A DNA stretch of 18,791 nt, taken from NCBI GenBank assembly GCA_036782915.1, contig DAIPYE010000046.1, positions 1 through 18,791 on the forward strand, given 5' to 3'. The notes beneath the pieces are model-generated. The model searched no databases. It saw nothing but the letters and a program-made list of their open reading frames with translations, and was not told the origin of the DNA. The stretch is from JAEUSI01 sp036782915 (GTDB lineage Bacteria > Bacteroidota > Ignavibacteria > Tepidaquicellales > Tepidaquicellaceae). Numbering within the stretch: the first letter of the stretch is position 1; each line of letters begins with the position of its first letter. The position numbers were made by a program, and so were the translations under genes. Positions 7,764-14,210 of the stretch are shown here, in pieces.

Positions 7764-8810
7764 ATGAAAACATTTATTACTCCTGCCAGAAAGGTATTGC
7801 TTCTGATTATATTGTTTTTTTGTTCGATTTATTTAATTGTAAATGATTCAAATCCACTTATAGGCTGTAAATCAGATCAGCCGGTAGTTAAAAAAGATTC
7901 AATAGTTGCCTGGAAATTTCCGGATCCGGGTTCAATAAAAGAAGATGAAGAAGGAAAGATCATCAGGGAAGGAAGAAGAATATTTCTGGAAACATATAAA
8001 TATATCGGACCGGATGTAAAGGATACTGCAAAAAGATATCTCGGAAATAATATGGATTGTCAGAATTGTCATCTGAGAGGCGGAACGCTGAAAAATGTAT
8101 TCGGACTCGTGGGAGTTTATTCTGATTATCCGGCATTGGATGTCAGAACAAATAAAGTTATTTCAATACAGGAAAGAATAAATCAGTGTATGACAAGAAG
8201 TATGAACGGGAAATCTTTACCTGAAAAAAGTAATGAAATGAATTCGCTTGTTGCTTATCTGAAATGGCTAAGTACATATGTTCCAAAAGGAACTCGCACA
8301 GAAGGCAACGGAGTACCGAGAATTGACCTTATCAAAAGAGCTGCAGATCCGGTAAACGGAAAAACGATTTTTGCTCGTAACTGTATGACCTGTCATGCAG
8401 AAAACGGATTTGGTGTTTTAAATGATCCGGGTAATGTAGTAGTAGCTGCTGATTCGCTGAACGGATATGATTTCCCTCCGTTGTTTGGACCGGACAGTTA
8501 CAATGACGGAGCAGGAATGTACAGACAGCTTACTGCTACAGCATTTATTTATTCCAAAATGCCTTATAATGACGCAGTGCTATCTCTTGAAGATTCATAC
8601 GATGTTGCAGCATATATTAATTCTCAGCCGAGACCGCATAAGTCCAATGTGGAAAGTGATTATCCAGATCTGAAACTTAAGCCGCTGGATTCACCATTTC
8701 CGCCTTACGATGATAACTTTTCGCAATCACAGCATAAATACGGTCCGTATCAGGAAATGCTTAAAGAAGGTGAAAAAGACAAATTTATAAATCCGAATAC
8801 AGGAAGGTGA
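7764..8810 (+). CDS. tsdA: TsdA-like dihaem cytochrome c (thiosulfate dehydrogenase / tetrathionate reductase family)
   Basis: TsdA proteins are periplasmic dihaem cytochromes that interconvert thiosulfate and tetrathionate. This 348-residue product has an N-terminal hydrophobic segment (about 11-26); a possible lipobox L-I-G-C35 follows, so export with lipid or membrane anchoring is likely. Haem motifs are C99QNCH103 and C207MTCH211. The family's RINxCMxRSMNGKxLP stretch is intact and places Cys142 39 residues after the first haem His, corresponding to the unusual axial Cys of TsdA haem 1. After the second haem come PPLFGPDSYNDGAGM and adjacent Lys265-Met266 (SKMPYND), matching the Lys/Met pair that can ligate haem 2 in the Allochromatium enzyme, and then AAYINSQPRPHK. 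The direction of catalysis cannot be told. No TsdB or other sulfur gene is adjacent. The ATG at 7764 is chosen because the signal segment follows at once. Confidence 0.88.
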   Translation: MKTFITPARKVLLLIILFFCSIYLIVNDSNPLIGCKSDQPVVKKDSIVAWKFPDPGSIKEDEEGKIIREGRRIFLETYKYIGPDVKDTAKRYLGNNMDCQNCHLRGGTLKNVFGLVGVYSDYPALDVRTNKVISIQERINQCMTRSMNGKSLPEKSNEMNSLVAYLKWLSTYVPKGTRTEGNGVPRIDLIKRAADPVNGKTIFARNCMTCHAENGFGVLNDPGNVVVAADSLNGYDFPPLFGPDSYNDGAGMYRQLTATAFIYSKMPYNDAVLSLEDSYDVAAYINSQPRPHKSNVESDYPDLKLKPLDSPFPPYDDNFSQSQHKYGPYQEMLKEGEKDKFINPNTGR

Positions 8811-8896
8811 TAAATTACTGATCTTTGGGCTATCACGAAATTTACCAGAATAGATATAGGTAAAATTGATCTTTCCCTTGTAAATCATATAAAAAA

Positions 8897-8929
8897 AAAT
8901 AGCCGGAATAGTTTTTGCTCCGGCTATTT
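8897..8929. terminator. Bidirectional rho-independent terminator
   Basis: AAATAGCCGGA (8897-8907) pairs perfectly over 11 bp with TCCGGCTATTT (8919-8929), leaving an 11-nt loop. Nine A's precede the T of the stem on the plus strand (8891-8899), giving a U-run for minus-strand transcription, so it best serves the convergent gene ending at 8971. It may also stop the cytochrome transcript ending at 8810. Confidence 0.88.
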
Positions 8930-8970
8930 CCATTAATATATTAAATATTAAATATTTTCCTAATTTTATC

Positions 8971-10404
8971 TTATTTTAATAAAATCATTTTTCTGACATT
9001 TGTAATATCGTTTGCTTCTATTGAGTTCGACGAATTCATCACGAGTTTATAAAAATAAATTCCACTTGACAAATCAGCTGCATTGAAATCAACAGTATAA
9101 AATCCGGAATTTTTGAATTCGTTTACTAATGAAGCAATCTGTCTGCCGGCATTATCAAATATTTTTATAGAAACAAATCCATCCTTTGCCAGAGAATAAT
9201 TGATCTTTGTTGAAGGATTAAAAGGATTAGGATAATTCTGACTCAATTCAAATATTCCAGGGGTTCCAACCTCTACTTTATCACTTAAACTGAAATATTC
9301 AAAATTTCCGTTGAAATCAATTTGTTTCAGTCTGTAATTGTAAACACCTTTTGCAAGATTTTTGTCAGTGAATGAGTAACTTTTTGAAACAGTTGAATTT
9401 CCTGCTCCTGCTAAAGATCCCACCTTTGACCATTCTCCGGAAACTGTAGATCTTTCAATTTCAAAACGTGAATTATTTATTTCAGTAACAGTAGTCCAGT
9501 AAAGAGTAAGGTCACTTTTATTAATTGAATAAGTAAACGATGTTAATTCAACAGGTAAAGTTCCCCAGTCGTAATTAACAGTCATTTTGCCAATAACAGG
9601 TAATGCCAGTAATAGCCCGTTGATAACAGAATTATTTCTGCTTTTAAAATGAGATCCCTGTGGGAAAAGACAGTTCCCGGTTGCGAATATTAATCCGACA
9701 CCTGATCCTATAACTTCCACCGGAACAGAAAATCCGTTAATTGTATTAACATTATTTGTACTGAGATATCCATCAGACATAGTCAACTGCAGTTCAATAC
9801 TATCAACAGAAATACCGTTACCTGATTCGTCAGTTGTCTTTACTTTAAAAAATTCAGGATTTATATCATTAACTATATCAAGTGTTAAGGGGAAAGGAAC
9901 AGAGGTGGAATGTAATAGAGCATCGGAAATTATTGATAAAGCTCTGTTTTTAATCAATTCATTGCTGACTGAATTTACATTAAGTGAATCAGAAAATTTC
10001 CATAAAGCAATCTGAATTGCAGAACATTCATCATCAAGATTTTCGAGTTTTCCGGGATAAGATGTTTTGTAAGGATAATAATTATTTATAATGTAGGTGA
10101 AAATATAATAAATGTCTCCGCCGAAAAGTTCGCTGTCTGTATATGAAGAATCCGGAATTTTAAATTCAGTGCAAATCTTAGTGGAATAAAACTGTGTTTG
10201 ATTCCCGTCAACAATACCGTTAATTAATCCTGAAAATATATCTGTGTAAACATTACTGTTAGGATTAAGAAGATTAATTGTCTCACCCTGAGCTGAAGAC
10301 TGGATCTCAGCTTTTGTAAGTCCCCATTGAGCGTAAGTTATCGCAGTTATGTTTGAAAAAACAAAAAGAAGTAAAGTAAACCTGAAAACATTAAACATTC
10401 TCAT
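8971..10404 (-). CDS. T9SS-exported protein with thioester-like N-terminal domain
   Basis: Secreted, probably cell-surface protein of 477 residues; no gene name is known to me. Order: signal peptide to about residue 26 (LLLFVFSNITAITYAQ); a ~120-residue domain holding Cys78 (KICTEF) and Gln131 (SAIQIALWKFSD) with IINNYYPYKT between them, matching the Cys...Gln layout of TQXA/TED internal-thioester adhesin domains; an Ig-like region (about 165-290); an FN3-like module beginning LPVELTSF; and a T9SS type A sorting domain from LSQNYPNPFNPST to the C-terminus. The tail has a short insertion (near NSSNSI) not in its neighbour. The maximal frame opens at 10443, but Met at 10404 (or 10398) places the signal peptide normally; no clear ribosome binding site decides. 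It is a tandem paralogue of the gene at 10563-11952. The thioester call is inference from motif and spacing. Confidence 0.85.
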   Translation of the reverse strand: MRMFNVFRFTLLLFVFSNITAITYAQWGLTKAEIQSSAQGETINLLNPNSNVYTDIFSGLINGIVDGNQTQFYSTKICTEFKIPDSSYTDSELFGGDIYYIFTYIINNYYPYKTSYPGKLENLDDECSAIQIALWKFSDSLNVNSVSNELIKNRALSIISDALLHSTSVPFPLTLDIVNDINPEFFKVKTTDESGNGISVDSIELQLTMSDGYLSTNNVNTINGFSVPVEVIGSGVGLIFATGNCLFPQGSHFKSRNNSVINGLLLALPVIGKMTVNYDWGTLPVELTSFTYSINKSDLTLYWTTVTEINNSRFEIERSTVSGEWSKVGSLAGAGNSTVSKSYSFTDKNLAKGVYNYRLKQIDFNGNFEYFSLSDKVEVGTPGIFELSQNYPNPFNPSTKINYSLAKDGFVSIKIFDNAGRQIASLVNEFKNSGFYTVDFNAADLSSGIYFYKLVMNSSNSIEANDITNVRKMILLK

Positions 10405-10494
10405 AAAGCAATAATTTAATCTTACATCAGTTTTGAAATACATTTAACGGATAAATTACATCACACAAAAGATCGAAATTAAATTAACAATAAA

Positions 10495-10529
10495 ATAATA
10501 GCCGGAATAGTTGTAACTCCGGCTATTAT
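10495..10529 (-). terminator. Terminator hairpin downstream of second thioester-like gene
   Basis: ATAATAGCCGGA (10495-10506) pairs perfectly over 12 bp with TCCGGCTATTAT (10518-10529), with an 11-nt loop. The stem core ATAGCCGGA / TCCGGCTAT and the loop start AATAG are shared with the terminator at 8897-8929 after the paralogue, so the terminator was apparently copied with the gene. It ends the minus-strand gene at 10563, ahead of the next start near 10404. Confidence 0.8.
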
Positions 10530-10562
10530 AGTTTACAAATTTAAAGTTTTAATTAACTTTTA

Positions 10563-11952
10563 TTATTTGATCAAAGACATTTTCATTACCTTGGTCAAAC
10601 CATTTGCTTCCATTTTATAAAAATAAACACCACTGGTTAAGTTAACAGCATTGAAATCAACTGTATAGAATCCGGTATTTTTGAATTCATTTACTAATGA
10701 TGCAACCTGTCTTCCAACATTGTCAAATACNNNNNNNNNNTATAGAAACAAATCCATCCTTGGCAAGTGAGTAATTAATTTTTGTCGAAGGGTTAAAAGG
10801 ATTTGGATAATTCTGACTCAATTCAAATTTTGAAGGGGTTCCTACTTCGACTTCATTACTTAAGTTGAAATATTCAAAATTACCGTTGAAATCAATTTGT
10901 TTCAGTCTGTAATTGTAAACACCTGTTGCAAGGTTTTTATCAGAGAATGAATAGTTGTTGGAAACTGTTGATGTACCTGTTCCTGCAACTGTTCCGACTT
11001 TTGACCATGCACCTGAAACAAATGATCTTTCTACTTCGAAACGTGAATTGTTGGTTTCTGTAGCTGTGGTCCAGTTCAGCTCAACATCTCTTCCGTTTGA
11101 TGCAGCAACAAAAGAAGTCATTTCAACCGGTAAAGCTCCCCAGTCAGCAGTACATGTCATTTCTCCATAAACAGGATATGCAATAGTAAGAGATTGTCTT
11201 GTTAAAGTAGTAGAGTGAAGAATTCTGCCCTGCGAATAAAGCATAGTAGCGGTTGCTGTAATTAATCCTACATTTGTATTTGAAACAAAAATATCAGGTG
11301 ATTCACCTGAAGCATTTGTGCTTGTAGTATATGTACTTAAATCTCCTGCAGAAATAGTTAGTGTAATAGGACTTATAGCAATAGGGTTATTGTTCTGATC
11401 TACAGTTCTTACATAAAATGCATCAGGATCCGAACTTGCTTCTATTGAAAAAGTAACTATCGGAGGTGTTGCAGTTCCGTTTAGATTTGCATCATTCACA
11501 ATTGCAATTGCTCTGTTTCTGATTGTATTGTTTGTAATTGTGGATACATCGACATTATCAGTATAATTCCAGATTGCTGCCTGAACTGCTGAAGCTTCAT
11601 CATTATTTCCAAGCTGACCAGGGTAACCAGTTTTGTACGGATAATAATTGTTGAGAATGTATTGAACCTTATTGGTAACAAAAGCACAGGTATCTGTATA
11701 CGTATTATCACCAAGATTGACATTTCTGTGAAGATCTATACAATAAACAGGTAAAGGGTTACCGTCCATTGTAGAGTTTACTGTACCGGCATATCCGGAA
11801 TAGGGATTACCCGGAGGAACAGGATCAGTAAAAGTAATTGTTTGCCCTGAAGCAAATGAATTTACTGAAACAGCAGAATTTCCTCCAAGACACTGAGCTG
11901 AAACAGATTTTGTGAATAAAGCGATGAACAGAAAAAGAATAATCTTCTTCAT
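10563..11952 (-). CDS. T9SS-exported thioester-like (TED/TQXA-type) surface protein, interrupted by N gap
   Basis: One gene that the 10-N placeholder at 10731-10740 makes look like two. With a 3-nt gap (one Lys codon, as in the paralogue) the frame runs through and gives 460 residues. Order: signal peptide 1-19 (LFIALFTKSVSA); thioester-like domain with Y70-C71-I-D, YILNNYYP at 98-105 and Gln124 in AVQAAIWNYTD; Ig-like region about 163-265; FN3-like module from ALPVEMTSF (273-371); T9SS type A tail from LSQNYPNPFNPST (378 on). The Cys-to-Gln spacing is 53 residues, the same as in the paralogue at 8971. Start 11952 is well supported: GAAAGGAG (11959-11966) lies 6 nt upstream, whereas the longer frame from 11988 puts 12 charged residues before the signal. 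Anchoring by T9SS and covalent adhesion are inferences. Confidence 0.85.
10731..10740. other. Assembly gap (10 N) with inferred true size 3 nt
   Basis: Ten Ns break the C-terminal sorting domain of the gene at 10563-11952. Aligning the flanks with the paralogue around 9163-9173 (TCAAAT...TATAGAAAC) leaves room for three bases, a Lys codon between 'GFVSI' and 'VFDNVG'. With three bases the two halves are in one frame; with ten they are not. The gap falls in the most repeated part of the array, where assemblers tend to break. Confidence 0.85.
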
Positions 11953-11982
11953 TTTTTTCTCCTTTCGTTTTTGATTTTTAAA

Positions 11983-12036
11983 ATACAACTGTTTTTTTCA
12001 ATAATTCTATTTGGGTAAAATTACTGACAGTTGTAT
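11983..12036 (-). promoter_or_regulatory. Perfect 10-bp inverted repeat upstream of thioester-like gene
   Basis: ATACAACTGT (11983-11992) and ACAGTTGTAT (12027-12036) are exact reverse complements separated by 34 nt. The pair lies 31-84 bp upstream of the start codon at 11952, where the promoter and leader should be. It could be an operator pair bound by a dimer, or a leader hairpin. No regulator is encoded nearby. Confidence 0.45.
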
Positions 12037-12317
12037 AGTTTTATGAAAAAAATTAGTTTAAATATATTACATATTTATTAAGAAATTAAAAATTTTATAA
12101 AACCAATTAAACAAAACTCTGATAATCATACTTTCTGTATGACAACAATAATTAATTTTTTTTAAATAAATTGCTGAAAGGAAGAATAAAGGATTTTCTG
12201 CTCGAGTGAACAATATTCAGGTATTTTCCTGAAATAATTTAATAAATATTATGTACCGGTGAAGCAGTAATTTATGAAAATGTAACAACTTTTTCATATT
12301 CTCCTTTCAACAATAAG

Positions 12318-12426
12318 CTAAAAAAATATGGAAATCATCTGTAATTTCAAATCTTTGGGGGATTTGCATTTTATCTGACTTTGGGTATCAGACAAAAAAA
12401 GATGATTTCCACTTTAATTTTTTTAG
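12318..12426. repeat. Nested inverted-repeat structure; candidate structured RNA or small element
   Basis: The outer arms CTAAAAAAAT (12318-12327) and ATTTTTTTAG (12417-12426) are perfect reverse complements. After a short internal bulge, GGAAATCATCT (12330-12340) and AGATGATTTCC (12400-12410) are perfect over 11 bp. Inside this closing stem are two small hairpins: CAAATC/GATTTG (12348-12366) and TCTGA/TCAGA (12374-12392). Both contain the same heptamer CTTTGGG (12353-12359 and 12379-12385), mostly in the loop. The overall shape is a long stem closing a three-way junction with two matching loops. Candidate non-coding RNA, leader element or transposon end; strand and transcription are unknown. 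Confidence 0.55.
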
Positions 12427-12510
12427 TTTTCAAAACTTTTATTAGCCGTTTTTTTGATTTTAGCTACTTTGGAGGCTAAGTGAGTACAAAATTAAAGTAA
12501 TTATTATTAT

Positions 12511-12555
12511 CTTACAAAGAAAATTTTGTAAGTTTGTGAAGTAAAAATTTTACTT
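12511..12555. promoter_or_regulatory. Two adjacent short palindromes ahead of the 12616 gene
   Basis: CTTACAAA (12511-12518) pairs with TTTGTAAG (12525-12532), and AAGTAAAA (12539-12546) pairs with TTTTACTT (12548-12555) about a single central base. Both are perfect 8-bp arms, 60-105 bp before the GTG start at 12616. They may be operators or weak hairpins; AT-richness makes chance a real alternative. Confidence 0.35.
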
Positions 12556-12615
12556 TTTAGTGAACGAATTTACTAATATCACCTGAATTGTCAAAAAATA
12601 AATTGAAATAGTGAA

Positions 12616-14106
12616 GTGATCAACAGATTATATAAGCCGGATCTGTCAAAATTCAACCTGATCAGATTATTAAAGCAATTCTCTCAAAAGGAAGTTAATG
12701 AATTTGATAAATTCATAAGATCCCCGTTTTTTAATAACCAGTCGACATTGATAAGGTTTTATTCGGAGCTTAAGAAGTTTTATCCGGAATTTAATCACAA
12801 TAAGCTGACAAAAGAAAATCTATATAATTCTGTGAATCCGGGTTCGGAATACAATGATATTCAACTTAGGAAATATTTTTCAAATACTTACCTGCTTGCA
12901 GAAGAATACCTTATCTGCTTAGAAAACAATTCAAACATCGAAAGAAAGAAACTGGATCTGATGTATCAGTTTGATAAACGACATCTGAGTGATTTTTACA
13001 ATAAGATCGTATTAGAAATTGAAGATATTGAAAAGGAACAAAATAAAATCTCAAGTACATATTTCTGTAATAATCATTTTTTGGAAGAATTGAAATTTAC
13101 ACATTATATCAGAGTGAATGAACTTGATAAAATTCCTCCAAGCCTTATAAATTCTCATAATTTCATAATACTTCAGCTTTTATTAATGACAGCAGTTTAC
13201 AGTAATATCCTGCTGATTAATAAAAAAGTTTATAAAGATTCCTGGGTAAATTCTTATTTTGAAGAATTTTTAAAGTTTTTTGATTTTGACAATTTTTACA
13301 AAAAATTTGACTCAATAAGTGATGAAATTAAGTTATTTATTGAATTATGCAAATATGATATACTTTTATCAAAGGACAGTTGTAATGAAAAGTATCTGTT
13401 GAAAATGAAAGAACTTGTTTTTCAGATGTCTGAATTTTTTAATGATAATTTGCTTTACACTTTCATATCACATCTGAACATTTATTATTATATCAATATT
13501 CATAAAGGAATCGGAGATTATGAAAACGAAGTATTTCTCAATTATAAATTTATGGTTGAAAAAGGTATCTATTACACTGACGGTGTAAAGTTTGTGAGTT
13601 TTTCGGAATTTCGTTCAATATTATTTACTGCGTTAAATTTATCTGAATTTAAATGGGCTGAGGATTTTATTACAGAATACGGTAATTGCTTTCCTGCCGA
13701 AGTCCGTAGTAATTATTTAAATTTCAGTTTGGGGTGTCTAAACTTTGAAAAAAAGAATTATGAAAAAGCGCTGGAATACTTTTCTGCTTTAAAACTTGAC
13801 GAGTTAATTTTGAAACTTGATGTCAATGTTATTCTTGCACAAATTTATTATGAACTGAATTATATCGAAACAGCATTATCGTTATCAGATTCATTTAAGC
13901 ATTTTATAAATTCCAATAATACAATTTCGTCTGAAATTAGAAACGGGAGGTTGGATTTTTTGAAATATTACAGATTGATTATAAATCTCAAATCCAAAAA
14001 TACTGATATTTTTAAAGCTGAGAAAATCAAAAAAGAGTTAATTGATAATATGAATGTAACAAGGAAAAAATGGCTTTTGATAAAACTAAATGAAATTATG
14101 CAATGA
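12616..14106 (+). CDS. Helical protein of unknown function, TPR-like C-terminal half
   Basis: 496 residues, cytoplasmic by appearance: no signal peptide, no membrane segment, rich in Lys, Glu, Leu, Tyr and Phe, and predicted mostly helical by eye. The N-terminal ~110 residues (LIRLLKQFSQKEVNEFDKFI, then SPFFNNQ, YPEF, YNDIQLRKYFS) match a pattern I have seen in uncharacterised Ignavibacteria/Bacteroidota proteins. The C-terminal part (about 365-430: NFEKKNYEKALEYFSAL, ILAQIYYELNYIETALSL) looks like tetratricopeptide-type helix pairs. No catalytic motif was recognised. The start is GTG at 12616; an in-frame TGA at 12604-12606 rules out a longer frame, and no strong ribosome binding site is visible. 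It is the only plus-strand gene inside a minus-strand array of secreted proteins, convergent with the gene ending at 14211. Function is not assigned. Confidence 0.85.
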   Translation: MINRLYKPDLSKFNLIRLLKQFSQKEVNEFDKFIRSPFFNNQSTLIRFYSELKKFYPEFNHNKLTKENLYNSVNPGSEYNDIQLRKYFSNTYLLAEEYLICLENNSNIERKKLDLMYQFDKRHLSDFYNKIVLEIEDIEKEQNKISSTYFCNNHFLEELKFTHYIRVNELDKIPPSLINSHNFIILQLLLMTAVYSNILLINKKVYKDSWVNSYFEEFLKFFDFDNFYKKFDSISDEIKLFIELCKYDILLSKDSCNEKYLLKMKELVFQMSEFFNDNLLYTFISHLNIYYYINIHKGIGDYENEVFLNYKFMVEKGIYYTDGVKFVSFSEFRSILFTALNLSEFKWAEDFITEYGNCFPAEVRSNYLNFSLGCLNFEKKNYEKALEYFSALKLDELILKLDVNVILAQIYYELNYIETALSLSDSFKHFINSNNTISSEIRNGRLDFLKYYRLIINLKSKNTDIFKAEKIKKELIDNMNVTRKKWLLIKLNEIMQ

Positions 14107-14131
14107 AATATTAATACAGGAATTATTAATA

Positions 14132-14172
14132 AAAATGATTTGGACTCAATTTTTCAGAATCCAAATCATTTT
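14132..14172. terminator. Shared bidirectional terminator of convergent genes
   Basis: AAAATGATTTGGA (14132-14144) pairs perfectly over 13 bp with TCCAAATCATTTT (14160-14172) around a 15-nt loop. The A-rich left and T-rich right flanks give a U-run in both directions. It lies 25 nt after the 12616-14106 gene and 39 nt from the stop of the convergent gene at 14211. Confidence 0.9.
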
Positions 14173-14210
14173 AATTACAAAATATTCTATTATGAATTGT
14201 TTTAAATAAT

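Larger units (their letters stand above)
11953..12615. promoter_or_regulatory. 663-bp divergent intergenic region rich in inverted repeats
   Basis: No coding frame was recognised. It separates the minus-strand gene starting at 11952 from the plus-strand gene starting at 12616 and must hold both promoters. Inverted repeats seen: ATACAACTGT/ACAGTTGTAT (11983-12036); CATAC/GTATG near 12128-12142; TTCAGG/CCTGAA near 12218-12235; the nested 109-nt structure at 12318-12426; AGTTTT/AAAACT (12425-12437); TTAGCC/GGCTAA (12442-12479); CTTACAAA/TTTGTAAG (12511-12532); and AAGTAAAA/TTTTACTT (12539-12555). Some short AT-rich ones may be chance; the long ones are listed separately. Confidence 0.65.

Noticed and set aside
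10563..10766. Separate small gene encoding a sorting-tail-only protein
   Set aside because: It is the 3' end of the gene at 10563-11952; the break is the N placeholder, and a 3-nt gap restores one frame.
10955..11170. Plus-strand frame opposite the FN3-like region, also at 18215-18694
   Set aside because: These are antisense shadows of conserved coding sequence; composition is odd and they have no ribosome binding site or domain.
12318..12426. Known riboswitch
   Set aside because: No conserved core of a riboswitch class I recognise; the gene downstream has no metabolic link and lies about 190 nt away.
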